Shown: one piece after another, positions 53,034 through 63,945 of the stretch
Position numbering within the stretch: position 1 is the stretch's first letter
How the letters are laid out: each line of letters begins with the position of its first letter
Source of the DNA: DASWNP01 sp036399175
GTDB lineage: Bacteria; Acidobacteriota; Blastocatellia; Pyrinomonadales; Pyrinomonadaceae
DNA length: 64,000 bases
NCBI GenBank assembly: GCA_036399175.1
Contig: DASWNP010000003.1
Coordinates: 159,269 to 223,268, forward strand
Direction of reading: 5' to 3'
Program-made: the position numbers and the translations under genes
Notes under the pieces: model-generated
What the model was told of the DNA's origin: nothing
Seen by the model: only the letters and a program-made list of their open reading frames with translations
Database searches by the model: none

Positions 53034-53345
53034 CTACCTGACTATCCGGTTGAAGACCGCTTCGTAGTAGAAGCCCTTCTCGTCTTTGGCGATGGGGACG
53101 ATGAAGAGGTCGAACTCGCCCAAATCGTCGTGCTCCATCCGGTAGCTTCTCTGCATCAGAAATTTGTCGGGCGGGCTGCGGAAAATCGCGGAGAAGTGAA
53201 TCTGCCTGCGCGGCTGCTCGCCCGCATCGTCGTCGCCTGTGGCTTCGACCAGCTCCAGGTCGAGAGTATTCTCCGCGTCGAGCCTGACGCGAAACGTCGT
53301 GTTCAGACGGCTGGCGAAAGTCTCTTTCGTAAAGGTCTCAATCAT
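53034..53345 (-). CDS. DUF6916-like small protein
   Basis: About 103 residues of beta-rich sequence: IETFTKETFASRLNTTFRVR, LDLELVEATGDDD, QIHFSAIFRSPPDKFLMQRS and DLGEFDLFIVPIAKDEKGFY. The pattern fits DUF6916, a family I associate with tail-collar gene clusters. ATG at 53345 is preferred because AAGG sits nine bases upstream; the ATG at 53354 would have it adjacent. There is no signal peptide. It may be an assembly or base component of the same structure as the tail-collar proteins. Confidence 0.65.
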   Translation of the reverse strand: MIETFTKETFASRLNTTFRVRLDAENTLDLELVEATGDDDAGEQPRRQIHFSAIFRSPPDKFLMQRSYRMEHDDLGEFDLFIVPIAKDEKGFYYEAVFNRIVR

Positions 53346-53393
53346 CGTGGGCATCCTTCAAGCTTTCGAGTTGAATAAACTTCCCGCATCTTA

Positions 53394-53981
53394 TCATCCT
53401 TCGTACGGCAGGCTGACGAGCGGCCTCCATTCGCGGCGTAGCAATCCGTAGACAAGCTCGTCCACGCGCCGACCCTGTATCAGATAATGCTCGCGCATGC
53501 GCCCTTCGCAGCGAAAGCCGAGGCGCTCGATTAGCCGAATCGAGGGCGAGTTGTCGGGCGCAATCATCGCGTAGATTCGATGAAGCTCGGTTTCGTTAAA
53601 AAGCTTATCGACCAGAAGCGCGACGGCGCGCGTGCCGAAGCCGCGCGACTGGTACGCCTCCGAAAGCATGTAGCCAATCTCTGCGTAGCCCATGCTCCAG
53701 GAGGGGCTCATCACGGCGACAGTGCCGACCGGCTCGCCCGCGAAATCGACAACCCATCGATACTCAGTGCTGCGTCGGTCGGAGAGGTCGCTCGTGCAGA
53801 CGGTGGCGAGGCGGTGAGAGAGGTAATCGACGGGCAGGGGAAGCAGAGGGTTGAAACGCTGGCTCGACTCCTGCTCGCGCCAGCGCATCCACGCGGCGGC
53901 GTGGCGCGGCTCCATCGGCAGGAGTCGCAGCCGACCGAGGTCTGCTTCTTTGTCTCGGGAGGCTTTTTCGTTCGCGCTCAA
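53394..53981 (-). CDS. GNAT-family N-acetyltransferase (RimJ/RimL type)
   Basis: 195 residues: LRLLPMEPRHAAAWMRWREQ, a strand AEIGYMLSEAYQSRGFGTRA with the acetyl-CoA loop QSRGFG, and NSPSIRLIERLGFRCEGRMR, typical of the RimJ/RimL acetyltransferase_3 subfamily that acetylates protein or peptide N termini and small amines. It lies 40 bases upstream of the DUF6916 gene in the same direction and they are probably co-transcribed. Two acetyltransferases around one DUF6916 gene is notable. Confidence 0.82.
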   Translation of the reverse strand: MSANEKASRDKEADLGRLRLLPMEPRHAAAWMRWREQESSQRFNPLLPLPVDYLSHRLATVCTSDLSDRRSTEYRWVVDFAGEPVGTVAVMSPSWSMGYAEIGYMLSEAYQSRGFGTRAVALLVDKLFNETELHRIYAMIAPDNSPSIRLIERLGFRCEGRMREHYLIQGRRVDELVYGLLRREWRPLVSLPYEG

Positions 53982-54039
53982 AACGCGCTCCGCTCTTCAG
54001 GTCTGTTTGAAAGGCTCGCGGTTGGAAAGGCTTCTCGGC

Positions 54040-54954
54040 TCAGCGCGCAATCGCCAACGGCTCTGCGGCTGCTGCGGCTACAGCTCCTGCGCCGACCGGC
54101 AAATCGACTATCTCCCACGCCGCATCGTTGAGCAAAAGCTTCGACATCAATTCGGCGTGCAGGATGTGGCCGCTGCGCTCGGCCACGACGCGCCCGAGCA
54201 CCGGCATCCCGAGCAGCGCGAGGTCGCCGATAATATCAAGAATCTTATGGCGCACGAACTCGTCGCGGAAGCGCAGGGGCGTTTCGTTGAGCATCCGTTC
54301 GGGCGAAAGGACGATGGCGTTGTCGAGCGAGCCGCCGCGAATCAGGTTGGCGCGCTGGAGGGCTTCTATCTCGGCGGTGAAGCCGAAGGTGCGCGCGGCT
54401 GAGATTTCGCGCGCGAAGGCGCAAGGCGCAAGCACGTCGAAGCGCAGATGCTGCACGCCGATGAGCGGGTGAGGGAAGTCAATCAGGCAGTCGATTTCAT
54501 AACTCTCGGCGGGCTCGATACGGATGCGGCGATTGCCTTGCTCTACTTGGACGCGCTCTCTGACGCGCAGAGCGCGCCGCGCCGCAGGCTGCTCGACCAC
54601 TCCCCCGGCGCGCTCAATCATCTCCAGAAAAGCGTCCGACGAGCCGTCCATAATCGGCAGCTCAAGGTTATCCACCTCGATATAAGCGTTATCGACGCCT
54701 CCGCCCAGAAGAGCCGCCAGCAGGTGCTCCACCGTCGAGAGCATCACGCCCTTGTGCATCAAGGTCGTCGCGTAGCTGCAATGGGCGATGCACTCGACGG
54801 TGGCCGGAATCTCGAAACCGTCGAGGTCTGTGCGGACGAAGACGTAGCCCGTATCAGGCGGCGCTGGCACGAGCCGCAAATGAACCGGCACAGCCGTATG
54901 AAGACCGAGCCCCCGCGTCTCGGTCGGCGCGGCAATCGTTGTCTGTTTAATCAA
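54040..54954 (-). CDS. lpxC: UDP-3-O-acyl-N-acetylglucosamine deacetylase
   Basis: About 304 residues, the usual length. Two-domain LpxC layout: TRGLGLHTAVPVHLRLVPAP at the N terminus, zinc His in STVEHLLAALLGGGVDNAYI, ELPIMDGSSDAF, then FVRHKILDIIGDLALLG with the second zinc His and Asp, and the late SGHILHAELMSKL His. It removes the acetyl group in the committed step of lipid A synthesis. The start is TTG at 54954 (LIKQTTIAAP), with AGGAAC about a dozen bases upstream; no in-frame ATG fits the family start. Heptad element F lies between this gene and the divergent polA. Confidence 0.93.
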   Translation of the reverse strand: MIKQTTIAAPTETRGLGLHTAVPVHLRLVPAPPDTGYVFVRTDLDGFEIPATVECIAHCSYATTLMHKGVMLSTVEHLLAALLGGGVDNAYIEVDNLELPIMDGSSDAFLEMIERAGGVVEQPAARRALRVRERVQVEQGNRRIRIEPAESYEIDCLIDFPHPLIGVQHLRFDVLAPCAFAREISAARTFGFTAEIEALQRANLIRGGSLDNAIVLSPERMLNETPLRFRDEFVRHKILDIIGDLALLGMPVLGRVVAERSGHILHAELMSKLLLNDAAWEIVDLPVGAGAVAAAAAEPLAIAR

Positions 54955-55148
54955 GTCGAGCTTCAGTTCCTTTCGCTGCGCGAGCGCCCGCGCCCGCACA
55001 GTTCTTCGACAGAACGACAAAATACACCGCAAAGCGCGTGCCCAAATCTTATTCCGCAAAACTCCGTGCCCCGCGCCTCCCCTCCAATTCCCCTGTCGCT
55101 TCCCCGCCACACACCCGTCAAACAACTGCGGCACAACGGCAACACTGG

Positions 55149-55234
55149 AAAGCGGTAAATGGTGAACGGTAAATGGTGAATGGATAAGAACTGTCTTCTC
55201 TATTCACCATTTACCATTCACCATTTACCGCTTT
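55149..55234. repeat. Heptad hairpin element F (GGTAAAT/GGTGAAT type)
   Basis: Arms 55149-55181 and 55202-55234 match at 32 of 33 positions, with alternating units GGTAAAT and GGTGAAT and outer ends AAAGC/GCTTT. The 20-base loop contains AAGAACTGTCTTC. It lies about 40 bases upstream of polA. Confidence 0.9.
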
Positions 55235-55276
55235 TCATCCTTGTCACTCGTCGCCGCTTTACTTATCATCAACGCA

Positions 55277-58200
55277 ATGCCGTCGAAAAAGTCTACGAAG
55301 CCAAAAGAGCCGACCGAGCGTGTCTTTTTAATCGACTCGTTCTCGCATATCTTCCGCGCCTTCTTCGCGCCGATGGGCGGGCGCATGGAGCCTCTGACGA
55401 ACAGCCAGGGACAGGTGACGCAGGCCGTCTTCGTCTTCACGAACATGCTCAGGAAGCTTCTGGCGGACGAGAAGCCGCACTACATCGCGGCGGTCTTCGA
55501 GTCGGAAGTGCCGACCTTCAGGCACGAGATGTCGGCCGACTACAAGGCGCACCGCGCCGAGATGCCGGACGAGCTTCAATCTCAGATTCCGTACATCAAG
55601 CGCGTCTGCGAGGTCTATGGGCTGCCGATTATCAACGCGCCGGGCTTCGAGGCCGACGACGTTATCGGCACTCTGGCCGTGCAGGCGGTCGAAGCCGGAA
55701 TGCAGGCCGTCATCGTCTCGAACGACAAGGATATGTGCCAGCTCGTGCGAGACCCCTGGGTCGTCTGCATGCGACAGAACTCGCAGAACGTGAAGCGCAA
55801 AGAGCCCGTGCCGCCGGTCGAGTGGTGCGACGAGGCTTGGGTCGAAGCGAAGTTCGGCGTCCCGCCCCGCCAGATAATCGACCTCCTCGGGTTGATGGGC
55901 GACGCGGTCGATAACATTCCCGGCGCTCCCGGCATCGGCGCGAAGGGCGCTGTGCAGATAGTCAAACAGTTCGGCTCGATTGAAGAAGCCTTGAAGCGCT
56001 GGGAAGAGGTCAAGCACAAGACCTACCGCGAATCCTTGAGAGACAACGCCGAGCGCATCCTGCAATCGAGAGAACTGGCGACGATAAAGACCGACGTGAG
56101 CGTCAAGCTCGACCTCGACAAGCTTCGTCATCGACCGCCCGACCGCGCCGCCGCCTACGCCCTCTTTCGTGAGCTGGAGTTTCAGGCGCTGACGCGCGAG
56201 TTTGCCGACGCCGCCACTCAGGCCGACGCGGGAAGCGCCCCCCGCAACTATCGCTTCATACGCAAGACCGCAGAGCTTGAGGCGCTGCTCCGCAAGCTCT
56301 GGGAGGTTGACCGTTGGAGCTTCGCCGTCGCCGATTCGACGCCCGCCGGGGCAGGCCAACAGGCGTCTCTGGGCGAACAGGCGACGCCCTCCGGCATCGC
56401 CATCTCCACGGCTCCGAACACGTCCTCCTTCATCGACCTCGAAAACTTCGACGGCGGGCACGACGCCGCCCTGCCACACCTGCGCGAAGTCTTCGCAAAC
56501 GGCCTGCTCTCCAAAGGCGTCCACGACCTCAAGCGCGCCGTCGCCCTGCTCGCCCCGCTCGGCGTCGAGCTTGAAGGCGTGACAGACGACACGCTCCTCG
56601 CCGCTTACCTGCTCGACCCCATCCGCAGCCGCTACGATTTGAGCGACCTCGCGCGCGAAGCCGTCGGCGTCGATGGCTGGACTGAAGCGCCTGACGAAAG
56701 CTGGACTGAATCGCAGTGGCGCGCGGCTGAAGCGGCCGACTTCACCGCTCAGGTCGCGGACGTTTTGCACGGGCGCATTCTCGAACAGGGGCTCGAATCC
56801 ATCTACACGGAGATTGAGCTTCCGCTCGCGCCCCTGCTTTATCGAATAGAGCGCGCGGGTCTGCGCGTCGATACCGGCGTGCTCGGCGAGCTGTCGGCCT
56901 TCTTCGGCGGCGAGCTGGCGAAGCTCACCGAGAAGATTTACGCGCTCGCCGGGCGCGAATTCAAAATCAACTCTCCCAAGCAGGTCGGCGACGTTTTCGA
57001 GGAACTCAACATCAGCTCGGGTCGCAAAACCTCGACCGGACAAGTCTCCACCAGCCGCGCCGTCCTCGAAGAGCTGGCGCAGAAGTACGAGCTGCCGCGC
57101 CTCATCATCGAATACCGCGAGCTTGATAAACTGAAGGCCACCTACACCGATTCGCTGCCGCACCAGCTCGGCCCCGACGGTCGCATTCACAGCCAGCTCA
57201 ACCAGACCGTCACCGCGACGGGTCGCCTCAGCAGCAGCGAACCCAACTTGCAGAACATCCCCATCCGCACCGAGCTTGGCCGCCGCATCCGCCGCGCCTT
57301 CATCCCCGACGCGGGCAACAGGTTCGTCGCCGCCGACTATTCTCAACTGGAGCTGCGCCTCCTGGCGCACATCACGCGCGACGAGAAGATGCTCGCCGCC
57401 TTCCAAAACGACGAAGACATTCACGCGCAGACCGCGCGCCTCGTCTTCGGCGCGAAGACGCCCGAAGAACTGAAAGACAAACGTCGCTTCGCCAAAATCG
57501 TCAACTTCGCCATCGCCTACGCCGTCGAGCCCTTCGGCCTCTCGCAGCGCGTAGGCATCTCCCGCAAAGAAGCCAAGCAGGTCATCGACGATTTCTACAA
57601 GACCTATACGGGCGTGCGTCGCTTCATGGACGAAGTGCCCGAGCAGACGCGCGAGACCGGCATCGTCCGCTCCATCTACGGACGCATCCGTCCCATCCCT
57701 GCCATCAACGACCGCAACGGACAGGTTCGCGCCCGCGCCGAACGCGAAGCCATCAATATGCCGATTCAGGGTTGTCTGCCATATGAGACGAAGGTTCTAA
57801 CCTCCGAAGGGTACCGGCCTATCGGCGAACTCTACCGGCGCGGAAGTCTCGGACTGAAGGTTTGGACGGGCACGAAGTTCGCCAACTTTGAAGTGTTGAA
57901 TCGCGGCCTCTGTGAGCTGGCAGAGCTTCACCTGAGTAACGGTCAGGTCTTGCGCTGCGATACCCGCCATGAAGTTCTGGTGATGACCGGCGAGGGATAC
58001 GTCTGGAAGCGTTATGCGGAACTTGAAAGCGGCGACCGGGTCTGCCTCAGCCTGCCGCAGGAGATAGAGTTCGGCTCGGTTCGCGGCCTACAACGCGTCC
58101 CGCAAACCAACGCCGGTAATGTTATGCCCTTCGCCATCGGAGAATTCGGGATGGAGTTCTTCTACTGGTTGGGCTTCTATATCGGAGACGGCTGGATTAC

Positions 58201-59266
58201 ACATAGCTCGGAAAAGCATCAATGGTCTTTAGCCTATTCGCTCGGCGTGTCGAAGGCCGGAAGGCGGGACGAGATTGTTGCCAGAGCAAACGTGTGTGCG
58301 GACTACTTCGCAAGCATCGGACTGCGAGCCAATTTTCGCTGGCAGTCTCAGCAGAAAGGCGAAGTGACGATTTATTCAAAGGGGCTCGTCGAGTTCTTAG
58401 CCAGAATCGGAGTCAACACGCACGCCAGAGCCGCGACCAAGAGAGTGCCCGAGTTCGTTTTCCGCAGCCCGTTGTCTGCGCGCAAAGCCTTCCTGCGCGG
58501 CGTGCTCGATGCGGACGGCTATCATGGCACGGGCGGCGCGACCAATCCTTCGATTCATTTATGCCAGCGCGAACTCTTGGCCGACCTCTGGCTTCTCTTC
58601 CGAACCATCGGCGTGGAAGGGAAGCTGCGCGGGCCTTACACCTATAAAGAGCACGTCTCTTATCGTTTGGATTTGGTGGGCGGCATGCTGAGCAAAGTCC
58701 TGCGATTCAGCGATTGCCGCTCGGTCAAAATACCCGAGATGCACGCGCCGGACTTTATCGTCGAAGCTTTTCTGCAAAAGGTGTCGCCCGCGCAGCTCAG
58801 CCGACATTCGCACAAGGTCTTGCATTCTCGTCTGAAACAGGGCGGCGCGGTCTCAATTTATACTCTGGCGGAGATGCTCAAAGCTGCCGGAGAGGAACTC
58901 TCGTTTCCGTTGTATTCGTGGAGCCGCTTGCGTGCTAAGCGGGCGCTGGGTGTCGTCGAGGAAACCTACACCTTAGCGGTTGACGACCCCCTGCACCGCT
59001 TCGATTCGGAAGGCGTCATCTCGAAGAATACGGCGAGCGACATCGTCAAGATTGCGATGCTCAGGGTGGATGAAGCTCTGCGGCGCGAGGGCTTCGCGGC
59101 GCAGATGGTGATGCAGGTGCACGACGAGCTTTTGATTGAAGCGCCGGAAGGAGAGGCCGAGCGCGTGGCGGAGCTTTTGCGGCGCGAGATGATGGCGGCG
59201 GTCGAGCTGGACGTGCCTTTGGAGGTCGAGGTCGGCATCGGCGATAACTGGATGGACGTGAAGTAA
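55277..59266 (+). CDS. polA: DNA polymerase I with an in-frame intein
   Basis: 1329 residues including a 419-residue intein. Residues 15-300 are the 5'-3' exonuclease (FLIDSFSHIFRAFF; GLMGDAVDNIPGAPGIGAKG). The 3'-5' exonuclease-like domain lacks the DxE metal pair (SFAVADST), so proofreading is probably absent. The polymerase domain has motif A (VAADYSQLELRLLAHIT), the O-helix (KIVNFAIAYAVEPFGL) and, after the intein, motif C (MQVHDELLIEAP). The intein splits MPIQG from TASDIVKIAM, so splicing is required for function. ATG at 55277 fits the family start better than TTG at 55241. The enzyme fills gaps in replication and repair. Confidence 0.93.
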   Translation: MPSKKSTKPKEPTERVFLIDSFSHIFRAFFAPMGGRMEPLTNSQGQVTQAVFVFTNMLRKLLADEKPHYIAAVFESEVPTFRHEMSADYKAHRAEMPDELQSQIPYIKRVCEVYGLPIINAPGFEADDVIGTLAVQAVEAGMQAVIVSNDKDMCQLVRDPWVVCMRQNSQNVKRKEPVPPVEWCDEAWVEAKFGVPPRQIIDLLGLMGDAVDNIPGAPGIGAKGAVQIVKQFGSIEEALKRWEEVKHKTYRESLRDNAERILQSRELATIKTDVSVKLDLDKLRHRPPDRAAAYALFRELEFQALTREFADAATQADAGSAPRNYRFIRKTAELEALLRKLWEVDRWSFAVADSTPAGAGQQASLGEQATPSGIAISTAPNTSSFIDLENFDGGHDAALPHLREVFANGLLSKGVHDLKRAVALLAPLGVELEGVTDDTLLAAYLLDPIRSRYDLSDLAREAVGVDGWTEAPDESWTESQWRAAEAADFTAQVADVLHGRILEQGLESIYTEIELPLAPLLYRIERAGLRVDTGVLGELSAFFGGELAKLTEKIYALAGREFKINSPKQVGDVFEELNISSGRKTSTGQVSTSRAVLEELAQKYELPRLIIEYRELDKLKATYTDSLPHQLGPDGRIHSQLNQTVTATGRLSSSEPNLQNIPIRTELGRRIRRAFIPDAGNRFVAADYSQLELRLLAHITRDEKMLAAFQNDEDIHAQTARLVFGAKTPEELKDKRRFAKIVNFAIAYAVEPFGLSQRVGISRKEAKQVIDDFYKTYTGVRRFMDEVPEQTRETGIVRSIYGRIRPIPAINDRNGQVRARAEREAINMPIQGCLPYETKVLTSEGYRPIGELYRRGSLGLKVWTGTKFANFEVLNRGLCELAELHLSNGQVLRCDTRHEVLVMTGEGYVWKRYAELESGDRVCLSLPQEIEFGSVRGLQRVPQTNAGNVMPFAIGEFGMEFFYWLGFYIGDGWITHSSEKHQWSLAYSLGVSKAGRRDEIVARANVCADYFASIGLRANFRWQSQQKGEVTIYSKGLVEFLARIGVNTHARAATKRVPEFVFRSPLSARKAFLRGVLDADGYHGTGGATNPSIHLCQRELLADLWLLFRTIGVEGKLRGPYTYKEHVSYRLDLVGGMLSKVLRFSDCRSVKIPEMHAPDFIVEAFLQKVSPAQLSRHSHKVLHSRLKQGGAVSIYTLAEMLKAAGEELSFPLYSWSRLRAKRALGVVEETYTLAVDDPLHRFDSEGVISKNTASDIVKIAMLRVDEALRREGFAAQMVMQVHDELLIEAPEGEAERVAELLRREMMAAVELDVPLEVEVGIGDNWMDVK
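57773..59029 (+). mobile_element. LAGLIDADG-bearing intein in polA
   Basis: A 419-residue insert begins at Cys833 (CLPYETKVLT) and ends at Asn (GVISKN) before Thr. Splicing block B carries DTRHEVLVM with its Thr and His. Two LAGLIDADG motifs are present, WLGFYIGDGW and FLRGVLDADGYHG, so a homing endonuclease may be active. Block F reads TYTLAVDDPLHRFDSEGV. The penultimate residue is Lys, not the usual His. Removing the insert restores a contiguous polymerase reading MPIQG-TASDIVK. Confidence 0.9.
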
Positions 59267-59275
59267 AACAGGCGC

Positions 59276-61155
<1,880 letters not shown>

Positions 61156-61162
<7 letters not shown>

Positions 61163-61241
61163 AGTCTAAAGTCTAAAGTCTGGAGTCAAAGACAAATGCT
61201 TTATGTTTTGACTTCAGACTCCAGACTCCAGACTTCAGACT
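61156..61241. repeat. Heptad hairpin element G (AGTCTRR type)
   Basis: Arms 61156-61187 and 61210-61241 share the AGTCT core of each heptad; the 7 differences in 32 positions are all A/G in the two variable bases. The 22-base loop reads AAAGACAAATGCTTT and on. The left arm includes the kinase stop codon and the right arm includes the hemL stop codon. Confidence 0.88.
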
Positions 61242-62536
61242 TCTTTGAGAGCCTCGCGCGCTGCGTCTATCGTTCGGTCTATCAGTTCGTCGGTGTGTTG
61301 GATGCTGATGAAGGCGGCCTCGAATTGGGAGGGAGCGAGGTAGACGCCGCGCCGGAGCATGGCGTGGAAGAATCTGGCGTAGAGGTTGCGGTCGGCGCGG
61401 GAGGCCGATGTCCAGTCGGTGACGGGGCTGTCGGTAAAGAAGGTCGTCCACATCGAGCCGACGCGGTTGGTGACGGTCTGGATACTCGCGTCGCGCGCGG
61501 CTCCGTTCACGCCTTCTGAGAGACGCGCGGCGGCGCGTTCGAGTCTTTCGTAGATTGATTTGTCGCGCAGGCGTCTGAGGGTGGCGAGCCCTGCGGTCAT
61601 GGCGAGCGGGTTTCCTGAGAGCGTGCCGGCCTGATAGACCGCTCCGGCGGGCGCGACGTGCTGCATGATTTCGCGGCTCGCGCCGTATGCGCCGACGGGC
61701 AGACCGCCGCCGATGATTTTGCCGAGCGTCGTGATGTCGGGCGCGACCGCATAGAGCTGCTGCGCGCCGCCGCGCGCGAGGCGAAAGCCGGTCATCACTT
61801 CGTCGAAGATAAGGAGCGCGCCGTGTCGGCGTGTGATGTCGCGCAAAGTTTGAAGGTAGCCTTCGGCTGGAGGGACGCAGCCCATGTTGCCGACGACGGG
61901 CTCGATGATAACGGCGGCGATGTCCGCCCCGTGCGCGTCGAAGATTTCTTCGAGCGAGGCCGTATCGTTGAAGGGAGCTGTAAGAGTGTTGGCGGCGACG
62001 GAGGGCGGGACGCCGGGGCTATCGGGCAGTCCGAGCGTGGCGACGCCCGAACCGGCCTTCACCAAAAGGCTGTCGCCGTGACCGTGATAGCAGCCCTCGA
62101 ACTTCAAAATCTTATTCCGACCCGTCACGCCGCGCGCCAGCCGCAAGGCCGACATCGTCGCCTCCGTACCGCTGTTGACCATTCGCACCATCTCGACGGA
62201 AGGCACGGCGTCGATAATCTCTTCGGCGACTTCTATCTCAAGCTCGGTCGGCGCACCGTAGCTCGTCCCGCGTGAGAGAGCCTCGCGGAGGGCTTCCAGA
62301 ACTTCCGGGTCGGCGTGGCCGAGAATCATCGGCCCCCACGAGCCGACGTAGTCGATGTAGGTCTTGCCGTCAACGTCGGTCAAGGTCGCGCCGCGCGCCT
62401 CGCGTATGAATCGCGGCGTGCCCCCGACTCCGCGAAACGCGCGCACAGGAGAGTTGACCCCGCCCGGCATCAACTCGACCGCCCGCGCAAAAAGCCGCTC
62501 CGAACCGCTCTGCTCGTTCTTCTGTGCTTTGCTCAT
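61235..62536 (-). CDS. hemL: Glutamate-1-semialdehyde 2,1-aminomutase
   Basis: 433 residues, full length. Family marks in order: ARAVELMPGGVNSPVRAFRG, YIDYVGSWGPMILGHADPEV, SGTEATMSALRLARGVTGRN, CYHGHGDSLLVKAGSG, LIFDEVMTGFRLARGG and the PLP lysine in LGKIIGGGLPVGAYGA. It converts glutamate 1-semialdehyde to 5-aminolevulinate for haem synthesis by the C5 pathway. It is convergent with the histidine kinase, and its last codons and stop (KEV-TGA) lie within element G. Element H follows upstream of its start. Confidence 0.95.
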   Translation of the reverse strand: MSKAQKNEQSGSERLFARAVELMPGGVNSPVRAFRGVGGTPRFIREARGATLTDVDGKTYIDYVGSWGPMILGHADPEVLEALREALSRGTSYGAPTELEIEVAEEIIDAVPSVEMVRMVNSGTEATMSALRLARGVTGRNKILKFEGCYHGHGDSLLVKAGSGVATLGLPDSPGVPPSVAANTLTAPFNDTASLEEIFDAHGADIAAVIIEPVVGNMGCVPPAEGYLQTLRDITRRHGALLIFDEVMTGFRLARGGAQQLYAVAPDITTLGKIIGGGLPVGAYGASREIMQHVAPAGAVYQAGTLSGNPLAMTAGLATLRRLRDKSIYERLERAAARLSEGVNGAARDASIQTVTNRVGSMWTTFFTDSPVTDWTSASRADRNLYARFFHAMLRRGVYLAPSQFEAAFISIQHTDELIDRTIDAAREALKEV

Positions 62537-62553
62537 GGGTTCATGCTAAACGC

Positions 62554-62680
62554 AAAAAAGGGCAAACGACAAGAAGGCAAAAGTAAAAAGGCGAAAGGCA
62601 AGGGTGAAGCAGAAACAGTTGCTTCCTTACCTGTGCCGTTCGCCTTAACTTTTGCCCTTTGCCTTTTTACTTTTGCCTTA
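62554..62680. repeat. Heptad hairpin element H (AAGGCAA/AAGTAAA type)
   Basis: A 19-base exact match pairs 62574-62592 with 62661-62679, continuing imperfectly inward. Units are AAGGCAA, AAGTAAA and AGGGCAA. The loop contains AGAAACAGTTGCTTCC. The left side extends further outward without a partner. The right end (TTTTGCCTTA) supplies the TAA stop of the gene ending at 62678. Confidence 0.82.
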
Positions 62681-63862
62681 TCCGAAGATGCTGCGCCAGC
62701 GCTGGTCGAGCGCGGAACCTAAGATGAAGGCGGAGAGCGACGGCTGCTCGTGGGAGCGGTCGTAGCCGACGAGTTCGACGTAGGCTCGCCCCCGGGTCTC
62801 TGCGTCGTCGTGTCGCCCTTCGACGGTGCATGCGCCTTCCCAGTAGACAATCATCGTCGTGCCGCGCGTGTCGAGTTCCTGATTCTTGAGAACGGGCGTA
62901 ACCAGAACGTCGATGCCGAAGCGCGCGACTTTGAGACGCCAGCCGCTCGGATAGGTCGCTTGGGTGTGCGGGCTCAGCCAACTGCCCGTCGGCTCAAGCG
63001 TGAAGTCTTCGTGCGTGAGATGGTGAGACCTGCCGGACGGCTCGACGAACGTGCCGCTCGAAAAAGCGGAGGGTCGCCCGGCGCGGTCGCGTATGTGATA
63101 AACCATCAGCTCCGAGCCGGTCGTCAGTTGCAGGCTGAACCAGTCCCAGCCCTTCTGATTATCTGTCGTGCGCCACGTGCCGAACTCTCTGTCCATCCAG
63201 GCGGAGCCCCAGAAGTGTTCGGTCTCGCCGTGCCATGTGATGTCGCCTTCGGCCTCCATGCGCGTGAAGGAGAAATAGCGCGAAGCCTCGCCCCTGTCTT
63301 TGAAGCTGACGCCACGCCCTTCGTGTCCGTTCAGGACGGCGGGCTTCGCGGGCTTCAAAGCGGCCTCGAAGATGAGGTCGTCGCCGAGCGTCGCGCGGAG
63401 CAGGTGCATGCCGTGAGCCTCGCGCACAGACCAGTCGCCGAGCCTTAGATAGTAACGTCGCGTGCTCGTCGTCGCCGGCAGGTCGAAGATGCCGTTGGCG
63501 CTCTTGCGATGGTCGTAGCGAAAGCTCTTTCGAGATTCGTCTGTGACGGCGAAGTGTGCGAGGTAGAGCGGATTGGCGATGAGCCGGAGGGGCACGACGC
63601 CGAAGCGGTCGAGGTCTGTGCGGCGCTTGAAGAAGACCAGCTCGAAGCCGAAGCGACGCCCCGAGGCCGTCTGCATGTGTCCCGTGTAATACCACCACTC
63701 GGTCTGCGCCCGCTCGTGCGCGTAGAGGTCGCGCGGCAGCTCCACGCCCGCGTGCTCCGTCCCGTCGCGCAGCGTCGATGCCTTGCCCACCAAAACGTCC
63801 GCCAAACTCTCCAACACGCTCGCCGCCGTCTGCTCCACCGACTCGATAAAGTTCGCGCTCAT
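62678..63862 (-). CDS. AttH/CrtC-like lipocalin-domain protein
   Basis: 394 residues with the hallmarks of the AttH/hydroxyneurosporene-synthase-like lipocalin fold: ERAQTEWWYYTGHMQTASG near the start, GFELVFFKRRTDLDRFG, FWGSAWMDREFGTW, the GWDWFSLQLTTG segment and SYP-type strand ATYPSGWRLKV. Family members include CrtC carotenoid 1,2-hydratase and AttH; many act as hydratases or lipid-binding proteins. No signal peptide is visible, unlike many relatives. The stop codon is contributed by hairpin element H. Substrate unknown. Confidence 0.8.
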   Translation of the reverse strand: MSANFIESVEQTAASVLESLADVLVGKASTLRDGTEHAGVELPRDLYAHERAQTEWWYYTGHMQTASGRRFGFELVFFKRRTDLDRFGVVPLRLIANPLYLAHFAVTDESRKSFRYDHRKSANGIFDLPATTSTRRYYLRLGDWSVREAHGMHLLRATLGDDLIFEAALKPAKPAVLNGHEGRGVSFKDRGEASRYFSFTRMEAEGDITWHGETEHFWGSAWMDREFGTWRTTDNQKGWDWFSLQLTTGSELMVYHIRDRAGRPSAFSSGTFVEPSGRSHHLTHEDFTLEPTGSWLSPHTQATYPSGWRLKVARFGIDVLVTPVLKNQELDTRGTTMIVYWEGACTVEGRHDDAETRGRAYVELVGYDRSHEQPSLSAFILGSALDQRWRSIFG

Positions 63863-63945
63863 AAACTCGAAAACCCAAGCCTCGCCCTTTCAAAGAATAG
63901 AAAAACTCTACACGACCCGCGTCGCAAAAGTGTGCGCAAATTTCA

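Noticed and set aside
54955..55134. N-terminal extension of LpxC to 55134
   Set aside because: The extra 60 residues are Arg/Cys-rich and unlike the family; TTG at 54954 gives the normal length.
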